A stretch of DNA of 6,409 nucleotides from Flammeovirgaceae bacterium (GCA_947457025.1 CANGUI010000111.1:1-6409), one strand, 5' to 3'. Shown: positions 1 through 6,409, numbered from the stretch's first letter. The notes: a model not told the origin generated them from the letters alone. Made by a program: numbers and translations.

Positions 1-810
1 AAAAGCACAACCATGAAAATGATTACCGGCTACATCGGCATCGGCCAGGGCGATGTGTTCATCGATGAGCAATCGGTAAAGCAACATGGCGATGACCTGA
101 AGAAATTCATCGGCTACCTGCCTGAAAATAATCCGCTTTACCTCGACATGCCGGTGATTGATTACCTGGCTTTTTGCGCTGCCCTGCAGGGGGTTGACAA
201 GGTACGGATTGACGAGCGGGTACGCGAGATGATCCGCATAACCGGGCTGAATGCCGAAAAACACAAAAAAATCGGAGAGCTCTCCAAGGGCTACCGCCAG
301 CGCGTGGGCCTGGCGCAGGCGATGATCCACGATCCGAAAATTCTGATCCTAGACGAACCCACCACCGGGCTTGACCCGAACCAAATTGTCGAGATCCGCA
401 AACTGATTCGCGAGCTGGGCAAAGAAAAGACGGTGATCCTCAGCACCCACATTCTGCCCGAGGTGGAAGCCACCTGCGACCGCATCCTGATCATCAACAA
501 AGGCAAGATTGTAGCCAACGGCACAGCCGAAAATCTGCGCACGCAGGCGGCAGGTCAGGAAATTCTGCGCGTGCGGATCGAAGATGCGCCGGCCGATGCC
601 GTCCTCCACGAATTGCGGCGCCTGCCCGCCACCGACCGTGTGGAATGGGTGGACAAGTCGCTCAACCGCTTTGAGCTCATCAGCCGCACCGGCGCCTCTG
701 CCAAACGCGAGGTGTTCAACCTCTGCGTGCAAAAAGGATGGGTGTTGTCGGAGTTGATTCCGATGGAAACCCGCCTCGAAGACATTTTCCGTAACCTAAC
801 CATGAATTGA
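1..810 (+). CDS. gldA: GldA-type ABC transporter ATP-binding subunit (5' end cut off by window)
   Basis: Cytoplasmic ATPase that powers the GldF/GldG ABC-2-type membrane complex; the transported substrate is not known. The reading frame is open from base 1 and its first codons read KSTT, the end of a Walker A motif (GxxGxGKST). About 40 N-terminal residues must therefore lie upstream, and the ATG at 13 is internal. Numbering the 269 visible residues from base 1: Q-loop region IGYLPENNPLY at 37-47, with Glu where Gln is usual; ABC signature LSKGYRQRVGLAQAM at 94-108; Walker B ILILDEP at 114-120; D-loop GLDP at 123-126; H-loop STH at 148-150. A C-terminal extension of roughly 90 residues follows, as is usual in this drug/Nod-type ABC branch. 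The stop is 2 bases before gldF, so the genes are surely co-transcribed. The family is certain. The gld name rests on the order A-F-G and on resemblance, and a general GldG-family exporter remains possible. Confidence 0.9.
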   Translation, partial: KSTTMKMITGYIGIGQGDVFIDEQSVKQHGDDLKKFIGYLPENNPLYLDMPVIDYLAFCAALQGVDKVRIDERVREMIRITGLNAEKHKKIGELSKGYRQRVGLAQAMIHDPKILILDEPTTGLDPNQIVEIRKLIRELGKEKTVILSTHILPEVEATCDRILIINKGKIVANGTAENLRTQAAGQEILRVRIEDAPADAVLHELRRLPATDRVEWVDKSLNRFELISRTGASAKREVFNLCVQKGWVLSELIPMETRLEDIFRNLTMN

Positions 811-812
811 TT

Positions 813-1535
813 ATGCAAGCCATCTGGGTGATAACCAAACGGGAATTGAATTCCTTTTTCGACTCGCTGATTGCGTACATTATGCTGGTGCTTTTTTTGG
901 GCTTCAGCGGCTTTTTTACGTGGCTGTTTGGCTCCGATGTGTTTCTGGTGGGCCAGGCCAGCCTGCAATCATTTTTCTCTATCGCCTACTGGAGTTTGTT
1001 TTTTTTCATTCCGGCACTGACCATGCGCCTGCTGGCGGAAGAAAATAAAACAGGCACAATTGAACTGCTCCTCACGAAAGCCGTCACCGACCGCCAGGTG
1101 GTAATCGGCAAATTTCTCTCTACTCTGTTGCTGGTAGGCATTGCCTTGCTGTTCACGTTGCCTTATGTCATCACGCTGGCTAACATCGGCACGATCGATA
1201 CCGGGGCGATTGCGTGCGGCTACCTGGGCCTGTTACTCATGAGCGCTTCGTACATCAGCATCGGGCTGTACGCCAGCAGCATCACCAACAACCAGATTGT
1301 GGCCTTCCTGGCCGCGCTGTTCATTGGGTTATTTTTCCACATCATCTTCGATGCGCTCGCGTCTAACTTCACGGGGTGGCTCGGTAGTGTCTTCAGCACA
1401 CTGAGCATGTCCGACCATTTCGACAGCATCTCCCGCGGCGTAGTGGATACACGCGACCTGATTTACTTTCTTTCCATTGTGGCCGTGGGGCTGCTCCTGG
1501 CCGAACTTTCTCTCACCAAACGTAATCTTGACTGA
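813..1535 (+). CDS. gldF: GldF-type ABC-2 permease subunit
   Basis: Inner-membrane permease of the GldAFG ABC system, 240 residues, a normal length for the family. About six hydrophobic segments are visible at residues 19-39, 55-74, 101-125, 135-155, 161-181 and 215-232. Between the second and third lies the cytoplasmic stretch at 71-102 (MRLLAEENKTGTIELLLTKA, then VVIGKF), the conserved ABC-2 coupling-helix region that contacts the ATPase. I chose the ATG at 813, giving MQAIWVITKRE, because GldF proteins begin in this way. An in-frame TTG at 807 would add only two residues and overlap the gldA stop. The gene lies 2 bases after gldA and 2 bases before gldG, with no evident Shine-Dalgarno site, as is common in Bacteroidota. 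Membership of the ABC-2 permease family is certain; orthology to gliding-motility GldF is likely, not proven. Confidence 0.9.
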   Translation: MQAIWVITKRELNSFFDSLIAYIMLVLFLGFSGFFTWLFGSDVFLVGQASLQSFFSIAYWSLFFFIPALTMRLLAEENKTGTIELLLTKAVTDRQVVIGKFLSTLLLVGIALLFTLPYVITLANIGTIDTGAIACGYLGLLLMSASYISIGLYASSITNNQIVAFLAALFIGLFFHIIFDALASNFTGWLGSVFSTLSMSDHFDSISRGVVDTRDLIYFLSIVAVGLLLAELSLTKRNLD

Positions 1536-1537
1536 CC

Positions 1538-3034
1538 ATGAAGGCAAAAGTTTATACCACCGCTGCCCTCATCATCGCCATCATCTTCGCGCTGAATCTG
1601 GTGTCGAATGAGTTTCACCTGCGCCTGGACCTCACCGAAGGAGGCCAGTACACGCTGAGCGAGGCAACCGAAAACATCCTCGAAAACCTCGAGGAGCCGG
1701 TGACCATCAAAGCATACTTCTCCCAGAACCTGCCGGCCAACATCATCAAAACCCGCACGGACTTCCAGGAACTGTTGCTGGAGTATGCCAACCGGGCCGA
1801 TGGCATGCTGCAATATGAGTTCATCAACCCGAACGAAAAGGAATCCATCGAAACGGAAGCCACCAACAATGGCATCCAGCCGGTGCTGATCAACGTACGC
1901 GAAAAAGATCAGGTGAAGCAGCAAAAGGCTTTTCTGGGTGCCGTGATCAGCCTGGGCGACAAACAGGAAGTGATTCCGTTTGTGCAGCCGGGCTCCGCCA
2001 TGGAATATGCACTCTCCACGGCGATCAAAAAACTATCGATCACGAACAAGCCGGTGATCGGTTTGCTGACGGGGCATGGCGAGGCCGGCGCGGAGGAGCT
2101 CGGGCAACTCGACCAACAGGTATCGATTTTATACACCACACAGGACATCCGGCTCGACTCGTCCGACATCCCGGCTGCCGTGAAAACGCTGGTGGTCATT
2201 CGCCCGAACGATACCATTCCCCCCGCGCAGCAGCAGAAGATCGATCAGTTTCTGGCGCGCGGCGGCAACCTGCTCCTCGCGCTCAACCGCGTGAACGGCA
2301 ACTTGCAACAGGCGTTCGGCTATGCCCAGGCTACCGGCTGGGAGACATGGCTGCAGCAGCGGAACATTTTGCTCGAGGATGCCTTTGTGGTGGATGCGAA
2401 GTGTGGCGCCGTTACGCTGCAGCAACAAACGCCGTTTGGAATCATGCAAAGCCAGCTGGCCTTTCCCTATCTCCCCATCGCCGCGCGCTTTGCAGACCAC
2501 CCGGCCAGCAAGGGACTTGAAAACGTGGTTTTTGAATTTGCAAGCCCGCTGACGTATGTGGGCGATTCGTCCATCCGCTTTACGCCCCTTGTCTTCTCGT
2601 CCGACAAAGCCAATAAACTCAAGGCACCGCAGTACTTTGATGTGAATAAGCAGTGGACGGAAGCTGACCTGCCGCTGCGCGATGTTATCATAGCCGGTGC
2701 TTTCCAGGGCCGTATTGCCGGCACAGCGCAATCAAAACTGGTGGTGATCGGTGACGGCGATTTTGCCCTCTCCAGTCAGCAGCAGCGACGGCCACCCGAT
2801 AACATCAACCTGCTATCGAATGCCATCGACTGGCTGTCGGACGACACGGGGCTGATTGCCCTCCGCACCAAGGGCGTAACCTCACGCCCGCTTGAAGAGC
2901 TGGAAGACAGCACCAAGACGATTCTGAAATACACCAACTTCCTGCTGCCGGTGGTGCTGGCCATTGCCTATGGGCTGATCCGCATGCAGCGCAACCGCAT
3001 GAAGCGATTTCAGCGCATGAGTGAGTCGTACTAA
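1538..3034 (+). CDS. gldG: GldG-type ABC system extracytoplasmic subunit
   Basis: Membrane-anchored auxiliary or substrate-binding-like component of the GldAFG transporter, 498 residues, a little shorter than what I recall for Flavobacterium GldG (about 550). Topology: an N-terminal hydrophobic helix at about 6-24, a long extracytoplasmic region, and a second helix at about 467-482 followed by a basic cytoplasmic tail (RMQRNRMKRFQRM). Family marks are LDLTEGGQYTLSEAT at 30-44 just after the first helix, a GHGE motif at 179-182 (IGLLTGHGEAG), a GGNLLLAL strand at 242-249, VVIGDGDFA at 402-410 and an NAIDWL segment at 428-433. These match the ABC-type uncharacterised transport domain (GldG family). 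It starts 2 bases after gldF and ends 12 bases before the DUF4340 gene. The role in gliding comes from Flavobacterium work. Some Bacteroidota glide without these genes, so function here may be broader. Confidence 0.88.
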   Translation: MKAKVYTTAALIIAIIFALNLVSNEFHLRLDLTEGGQYTLSEATENILENLEEPVTIKAYFSQNLPANIIKTRTDFQELLLEYANRADGMLQYEFINPNEKESIETEATNNGIQPVLINVREKDQVKQQKAFLGAVISLGDKQEVIPFVQPGSAMEYALSTAIKKLSITNKPVIGLLTGHGEAGAEELGQLDQQVSILYTTQDIRLDSSDIPAAVKTLVVIRPNDTIPPAQQQKIDQFLARGGNLLLALNRVNGNLQQAFGYAQATGWETWLQQRNILLEDAFVVDAKCGAVTLQQQTPFGIMQSQLAFPYLPIAARFADHPASKGLENVVFEFASPLTYVGDSSIRFTPLVFSSDKANKLKAPQYFDVNKQWTEADLPLRDVIIAGAFQGRIAGTAQSKLVVIGDGDFALSSQQQRRPPDNINLLSNAIDWLSDDTGLIALRTKGVTSRPLEELEDSTKTILKYTNFLLPVVLAIAYGLIRMQRNRMKRFQRMSESY

Positions 3035-3046
3035 AACGAAACCACT

Positions 3047-3979
3047 ATGAAAAAACTGAACAATACCTGGCTCATCGCGGCGCTTGTGGTGCTGGTGGGC
3101 GCCTTTTTTATTTCGCGCTTCTTCCGCGCCCCGGGTCTGGAGAGCAATCTGCGGCAGCAGTTAGTACAACTCGATACCGCCGCCATTACGCAGTTGCGGG
3201 TGCGGCCGGCCTCCGGCGGAGAGGAAATCAGCCTGCAGCGTGAGGGTGTGAACTGGAAAGTGACGCAAGGTAGCAAAAGCGCTTTCGCGGATCGCAGCGC
3301 AGTGAACGCCGCCCTCTCCTCCCTCAGCGCCTTGAAGCCGCTGCGCATGGTAAGCCGCAAGAAAGACAAATGGAATGATTTTCAGGTGGGCGATGGTGGC
3401 ACACAGGTTGCTGTTTATGAGGCTGACCGCCAGGAAAGCAACCTGCACATCGGCAAAACCAACTTTGTGCAAAACCAGCAGGGCGGTTTTGGCGGGGCCT
3501 ACACATACGTGCGCGTAGGGGATGAAGATGAAGTTTATGCCATAGACGGTTTTCTCGAATCCTCCTTTAATCGTACCTACTCAGATTGGCGCAACAAAAA
3601 TTTTCTACGCGTGAGCCGCGATGCCGTTTCCAAAATCACGTTTACTTATCCGGCCGACTCATCGTTTGTGCTGGAGAAAAAAGATTCGGTGTGGGTTGTG
3701 AATGGCCAACCCGCCGCTATCGCCCCGGTGGACACGTATCTCGGTCATCTGGCCTTCAAAAATCTGAACAGCTTTGCTGATGATTTTCAACCGACAGGAG
3801 CTGCACCCGTGACGATCAAAGTGGAAGCTCGCGGGGGGCCGCTTGAAACGATCGAAGGTTGGCCTTTACCTAACGGCCAGTGGGCGTTCCGCTCCACCCA
3901 GCAGCCCGTGATCTTCACCAGCGAGAGTTCGTCTGCAATTCAGGATCTGCTGCGGGGAAAAACCTATTTCATGAAATAG
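3047..3979 (+). CDS. DUF4340 membrane-anchored protein, probable partner of the GldAFG system
   Basis: A 310-residue protein of unknown biochemical role. One hydrophobic segment at residues 8-23, after the basic start MKKLNNTW, would anchor it in the inner membrane with the rest outside; no lipobox cysteine is seen. The DUF4340 pattern is clear: a strand, a tryptophan (W70, NWKVTQG), then AFADRSAVNAALSSLSALK (79-97), and later VYAIDGFLESSFNRTYSDWRNKNFL split across 163-187. The strand-W-x-V-helix unit occurs twice, at about 47-97 and 194-243 (W216, VWVVNGQPA, then APVDTYLGHLAFKNL), so the protein seems built from an internal duplication. It follows gldG by 12 bases and precedes the operon terminator. 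From memory, DUF4340 genes often sit next to GldG-family ABC genes in many phyla, which points to a structural or binding role in the same complex. That role is inference. Confidence 0.85.
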   Translation: MKKLNNTWLIAALVVLVGAFFISRFFRAPGLESNLRQQLVQLDTAAITQLRVRPASGGEEISLQREGVNWKVTQGSKSAFADRSAVNAALSSLSALKPLRMVSRKKDKWNDFQVGDGGTQVAVYEADRQESNLHIGKTNFVQNQQGGFGGAYTYVRVGDEDEVYAIDGFLESSFNRTYSDWRNKNFLRVSRDAVSKITFTYPADSSFVLEKKDSVWVVNGQPAAIAPVDTYLGHLAFKNLNSFADDFQPTGAAPVTIKVEARGGPLETIEGWPLPNGQWAFRSTQQPVIFTSESSSAIQDLLRGKTYFMK

Positions 3980-3988
3980 CCCAAATGC

Positions 3989-4019
3989 GGCAGGCGCAAT
4001 GGGTTGTCTGCCTTTTTTT
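3989..4019 (+). terminator. Rho-independent terminator of the gldA-DUF4340 operon
   Basis: Arms GGCAGGC (3989-3995) and GTCTGCC (4006-4012) form a 7-bp stem with one G-T pair around a 10-base loop, followed directly by seven T (4013-4019). It begins 10 bases after the DUF4340 stop. The last two T are also part of the accD stop codon (TTA on this strand, 4018-4020). Read in the minus direction the stem is followed by GCATTTGGG, a poor T-run, so it should act mainly on the + strand. Confidence 0.8.
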
Positions 4020-4857
4020 ATTGCAACATCTTCAGCAAGGTGCTGAGCCGCGTCTTCAGATTTCTGCGGTCAATGATAAAATCCAGGAAGCCGTGCTCCA
4101 GTACAAACTCGGCTGTCTGAAATCCTTTTGGCAGATCCTTTCCAATGGTTTCACGGATAACACGCGGACCGGCAAAGCCGATGAGCGATCCTGGTTCGGC
4201 TATGTTGAAGTCGCCCAGCATGGCATACGAGGCTGTTACACCACCCGTGGTAGGATCGGTGAGCAACGAGATGTAGGGTATCCCTGCCTCATCCAACTGA
4301 GCCAGGCGAGCAGATGCCTTCGCCAGCTGCATCAGCGAATAGCCCGCCTCCATCATGCGTGCCCCCCCTGACCGCGAGATGATCAGCATGGGGGTTTTGG
4401 TGATCAGTGCATGGTGAATGGCGCGGGCAATTTTTTCACCTACAACCGAACCCATTGAGCCTCCGATGAAGGTGAAGTCCATGCAGGCCACGACAATGTC
4501 GAGGCCGTTCATTTTGCCATAGGCAGTGCGGACGGCATCTTTCAATTCAGTCTTTTTCTGTGATTCCTTAACGCGCCGCGGGTAAGGTTTGGTGTCCACA
4601 AACTTGAGCGGATCGGCCGACTCCATGTTCGCGTCCATCTCGGTGAACTCGTTATTGTCAAAAAGTATTTCAAAGTATTCCTTCGACCCAATCTTGACAT
4701 GGTGATCTTCCTCCGGCACCACGTAAGCGTTGCTTTTCAACTCACGCGTGTGAATGATTTTTCCGCTCGGCGCTTTGAACCAGAGCCCATCGGGCACCTC
4801 GCGCTTGCTCTCCGTGGGAGTGAGTATTCCTTTATCGCTTCGTTTAAACCAGGGCAT
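4018..4857 (-). CDS. accD: Acetyl-CoA carboxylase carboxyltransferase subunit beta, without zinc-ribbon cysteines
   Basis: With AccA it forms the carboxyltransferase that moves CO2 from carboxybiotin on AccB to acetyl-CoA, giving malonyl-CoA for fatty acid synthesis in the cytoplasm. The protein has 279 residues and matches AccD along its length: [16 protein letters not shown] (132-147), SGGARMMEA (163-171), [11 protein letters not shown] (200-210), [20 protein letters not shown] (211-230) and [10 protein letters not shown] (242-251). I chose the ATG at 4857 ([11 protein letters not shown]) because that is the family N-terminus; the in-frame ATG at 4893 would add 12 unrelated residues. In E. 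coli AccD four cysteines in the N-terminal region bind zinc. The matching stretches here read FKAPSGK (27-33) and VVPEEDHH (46-53), and the only cysteine in the protein is C125, so the zinc site is absent. I recall flavobacterial AccD also lacking it. No accA lies in the window. Confidence 0.97.
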   Translation of the reverse strand: MPWFKRSDKGILTPTESKREVPDGLWFKAPSGKIIHTRELKSNAYVVPEEDHHVKIGSKEYFEILFDNNEFTEMDANMESADPLKFVDTKPYPRRVKESQKKTELKDAVRTAYGKMNGLDIVVACMDFTFIGGSMGSVVGEKIARAIHHALITKTPMLIISRSGGARMMEAGYSLMQLAKASARLAQLDEAGIPYISLLTDPTTGGVTASYAMLGDFNIAEPGSLIGFAGPRVIRETIGKDLPKGFQTAEFVLEHGFLDFIIDRRNLKTRLSTLLKMLQ

Positions 4858-5038
4858 TGCCAAAGATCTTAGTTGATTAGCAGGATTGTACAAACCGAAG
4901 AACGTTGCGCGTCCATAGGTGAGCCAGCGTGTCCTCCCATACCGCAGGGTGTGTGCCTCACGGCAGTCTTGCGATTTGAACCTTTTTGCCCCGTCCGTTT
5001 GCTCCAGTCATCCATTCCGTATTTGTCTTTGCCGGCCG
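4858..5038. other. Gap between fbaB and accD with no recognised element
   Basis: This is 181 bases between two minus-strand genes. I see no convincing terminator for fbaB: the best inverted repeat, TGCC-TCAC-GGCA, has only four pairs and no T-run. Nor is there a good Bacteroidota promoter for accD. A TTTG and a GATCTTTG lie ahead of accD, but the spacing is 22 bases, the TA of the -7 box is missing, and only three bases separate it from the ATG. A 48-codon minus-strand ORF (5015-4869) spans most of the gap but has no recognisable features. Read-through from fbaB into accD is possible. Confidence 0.5.
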
Positions 5039-6112
5039 TCAGGCCACGTCAATCGACTTATCAAGATAAACATCCTGAATGGCATTCAGGATTTCTACAC
5101 CCTCTTTCATCGGGCGCTGGAACGCTTTCCTCCCGGAGATAAGGCCCATGCCGCCGGCGCGTTTGTTGATGACCGCCGTACGTACGGCATCCGACAAGTC
5201 GCTGGCGCCTTTCGACTCACCGCCCGAGCTGATCAGCCCTGCGCGGCCCATGTAACAGTTGATCACCTGGTAACGGCACAGATCAATCGGGTGGTCGCTT
5301 GAAAGTTCGGTATAGATTTTTTCATCCAGCTTTCCATAGCTGCTGCCCCCTGTGTTGAGTGCCTTATAGCCTCCGTTTACATTGGCCAACTTCTGCTTGA
5401 TAATATCTGCCTGGATCGTGACGCCCAGGTGATTGGCCTGGCCGGTCAGATCAGCCGCAAGGTGGTAGTCCACACCGTCTTTCTTGAACGCATTATTGCG
5501 GATGTAGCACCACAGAATAGTAGACATGCCCAGATCGTGGGCACGCTCGAATGCGGCGGCAACTTCCTGAATCTGGCGGGTGGACTCATCCGATCCAAAA
5601 TAGATAGTGGCGCCCACTGCAACTGCGCCCAGGTTCCAGGCATCCTCCACCGAACCAAACATGATCTGGTCGGCTTTATTGGGATAGGTCAAAAGTTCGT
5701 TGTGGTTGATCTTGACGATGAAGGGAATCTTGTGCGCATACTTGCGGGACACCATGGCAAGGTTGCCATAGGTTGTAGCCACGGCATTGCAGCCACCTTC
5801 GATAGCGAGCTTCACGATGTTTTCGGGATCGAAATAGATTGGATTTTTTGCGAAAGAGGCCCCCGCGCTGTGTTCGATTCCCTGATCGATCGGGAGAATG
5901 GACAGAAATCCCGTACCACCGAGGCGCCCATGATCGAATAATGTCTGGAGGCTACGCAAAACCTGTGTGGACCGGTTCGAGGGACCAAAGATCCGGTCAA
6001 CAAAATCCGGAGACGGAGTATGCAATTGATCTTTAGTGATGGTTTTGCTCTTGTAATCCAACAAGAAGGCGGCTTCACTCCCGAGGATGTCCGCAACAGA
6101 ACGTTTTGACAT
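5039..6112 (-). CDS. fbaB: Class I fructose-bisphosphate aldolase, DhnA/FbaB type
   Basis: Cytoplasmic aldolase that reversibly splits fructose 1,6-bisphosphate into dihydroxyacetone phosphate and glyceraldehyde 3-phosphate through a lysine Schiff base. The 357 residues align over the full length with E. coli FbaB (350 residues as I recall it). Matches include [20 protein letters not shown] (62-81), [15 protein letters not shown] (82-96), [13 protein letters not shown] (162-174), [20 protein letters not shown] (209-228), [13 protein letters not shown] (286-298) and [19 protein letters not shown] (313-331). The Schiff-base lysine is probably K239 in ADIIKQK, by analogy with the archaeal-type aldolases. 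I chose the ATG at 6112 ([11 protein letters not shown]). The longer start at 6154 would add 14 residues with no family match and would run through the promoter's -7 box. The leader is AT-rich without a Shine-Dalgarno site. It stands between rplS and accD, with its own promoter. Confidence 0.97.
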   Translation of the reverse strand: MSKRSVADILGSEAAFLLDYKSKTITKDQLHTPSPDFVDRIFGPSNRSTQVLRSLQTLFDHGRLGGTGFLSILPIDQGIEHSAGASFAKNPIYFDPENIVKLAIEGGCNAVATTYGNLAMVSRKYAHKIPFIVKINHNELLTYPNKADQIMFGSVEDAWNLGAVAVGATIYFGSDESTRQIQEVAAAFERAHDLGMSTILWCYIRNNAFKKDGVDYHLAADLTGQANHLGVTIQADIIKQKLANVNGGYKALNTGGSSYGKLDEKIYTELSSDHPIDLCRYQVINCYMGRAGLISSGGESKGASDLSDAVRTAVINKRAGGMGLISGRKAFQRPMKEGVEILNAIQDVYLDKSIDVA

Positions 6113-6131
6113 ATAGTAAAATAATGAGCGG

Positions 6132-6163
6132 CAAATATACCCCGCTACCCCCACCCTTCCAAA
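6132..6163 (-). promoter_or_regulatory. Bacteroidota-type promoter of fbaB (TTTG - 20 - TATATTTG)
   Basis: On the minus strand a -33 box TTTG (6163-6160) is followed after exactly 20 bases by a -7 box TATATTTG (6139-6132). This fits the Bacteroidota primary-sigma consensus TTTG, about 19-21 bases, TAnnTTTG with no mismatch. The -7 box ends 19 bases before the fbaB ATG, so transcription should start near 6125 and leave a leader of about a dozen bases. The spacer is strikingly purine-rich (runs of G), and this arrangement supports 6112 as the true start. Confidence 0.75.
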
Positions 6164-6183
6164 CCGACGGAAATGTCAACATC

Positions 6184-6223
6184 CAATAAAAAAAGCCCGT
6201 TTTCTGATCAAAAACGAGCTTTT
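6184..6223 (-). terminator. Rho-independent terminator of rplS
   Basis: The arms at 6211-6223 and 6191-6203 form a 13-bp stem around a 7-base loop (6204-6210). On the minus strand the one imperfect pair is a G-T wobble (positions 6197/6217), and the stem runs into TTTTTTTATT (last bases near 6184). On the plus strand the same pair is a C-A mismatch, so the hairpin is better formed in the rplS transcript. It begins 22 bases after the rplS stop and ends about 20 bases before the fbaB -33 box, insulating fbaB. Confidence 0.85.
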
Positions 6224-6245
6224 GAGGTTTTTTTATTCTACCAGA

Positions 6246-6409
6246 TCAGGCAGTTGTTCCCTGAACGGTGGCGATGCGTTCTTTGATCCGTGCGGATTTG
6301 CCCTGACGACCACGCATGTAAAACAGCTTCGCCCGGCGCACGCGGCCTGCCTTCACAAATTCAATTTTGTCGATGCTGGGGCTGAGCAGAGGGAAAATTC
6401 GCTCTACTC
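6246..6409 (-). CDS. rplS: 50S ribosomal protein L19, C-terminal part (5' end beyond window)
   Basis: Protein of the large ribosomal subunit, at the interface with the small subunit. Only the last 53 residues are in the window, the frame starting with the codon at 6407-6405. They read [20 protein letters not shown] (1-20), then [20 protein letters not shown] (21-40) and [13 protein letters not shown] (41-53). These are the conserved L19 features: the (V)E(K/R)xFPLxSPxIxxI strand, the GxVRRAKLYY-like basic strand and the RxGKxARIKE tail. The stop TGA is at 6248-6246. After ARIKER the tail runs seven residues further (IATVQGTTA after the final R is nine), somewhat longer than the short ending of E. 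coli L19. The gene is followed by a strong terminator. Recognition is sure in spite of the truncation. Confidence 0.95.
   Translation of the reverse strand, partial: VERIFPLLSPSIDKIEFVKAGRVRRAKLFYMRGRQGKSARIKERIATVQGTTA

Noticed and set aside
1463..1924. A 153-codon minus-strand frame across the gldF/gldG junction
   Set aside because: It is a shadow of two well-supported genes, without domain or start signals.
2129..2731. A 200-codon open frame antisense to gldG
   Set aside because: It lies wholly within gldG, has no recognisable domain, and is the kind of long shadow frame expected in GC-rich coding DNA. The sense frame carries clear GldG motifs.
3880..4371. A 163-codon plus-strand frame running from the DUF4340 gene into accD antisense
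   Set aside because: It crosses the operon terminator and overlaps two well-supported genes; its sequence resembles nothing I know.
4858..4893. A 12-residue N-terminal extension of AccD starting at 4893
   Set aside because: AccD proteins begin at the MxWFKR sequence encoded at 4857; the extra residues have no family match.
4858..4900. A promoter for accD built from TTTG and GATCTTTG
   Set aside because: The spacing is 22 bases, the -7 box lacks its TA, and only three bases separate it from the start codon, so transcription would begin inside the gene.
4869..5015. A 48-codon minus-strand ORF between fbaB and accD as a gene
   Set aside because: It has no recognisable motif, membrane segment or start signal, and an ORF of this length is expected by chance.
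5429..5941. A 170-codon plus-strand frame inside fbaB
   Set aside because: It is antisense to a well-conserved aldolase, with no family resemblance and no promoter.
6113..6154. A 14-residue N-terminal extension of FbaB starting at 6154
   Set aside because: The extension covers the promoter's -7 box and has no match in the aldolase family; [11 protein letters not shown] fits the family start.
6205..6210. The TGATCA palindrome as an operator
   Set aside because: It forms most of the loop of the rplS terminator hairpin, and a six-base palindrome alone is no evidence of a binding site.

Overview
The window looks like ordinary chromosomal DNA of a moderately GC-rich member of the Bacteroidota, most likely a Cytophagales-type lineage. 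The evidence is a gliding-associated GldA/GldF/GldG ABC system, an AccD with the N-terminus [11 protein letters not shown] and strong Bacteroidota-type sequence, genes without clear Shine-Dalgarno sites, and a textbook Bacteroidota promoter (TTTG, 20 bases, TATATTTG) ahead of the aldolase gene. The exact genus cannot be read from the window.

Layout. Positions 1-3979 on the + strand hold a tight four-gene operon, cut at its left end. It encodes the ATPase GldA (its first ~40 residues lie off the window), the six-helix permease GldF, the membrane-anchored GldG with a large extracytoplasmic region, and a DUF4340 membrane-anchored protein. Gaps are 2, 2 and 12 bases. The operon ends at a hairpin terminator at 3989-4019, whose T-run overlaps the stop codon of the convergent accD. 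On the - strand, read right to left, come the 3' end of rplS (ribosomal protein L19; 6246-6409, cut by the right edge) with its own terminator, then the fbaB promoter and fbaB (class I fructose-bisphosphate aldolase of the DhnA type), a 181-base gap, and accD (acetyl-CoA carboxylase carboxyltransferase beta subunit).

How the genes work together. GldA, GldF and GldG together form an ABC-2-type transporter of unknown substrate, first linked to gliding in Flavobacterium. The DUF4340 protein shares the topology of an N-terminally anchored extracytoplasmic protein and is probably a fourth component. The minus-strand genes are unrelated housekeeping functions: translation, glycolysis/gluconeogenesis and the first step of fatty acid synthesis.

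I found no mobile element, CRISPR array, tRNA or clearly new system. The points most worth a second look are the DUF4340 partner with its internal duplication, the AccD that has lost all four zinc-ribbon cysteines, and the clear fbaB promoter. Four start codons suggested by longest-ORF logic (13, 807, 4893, 6154) are corrected here.
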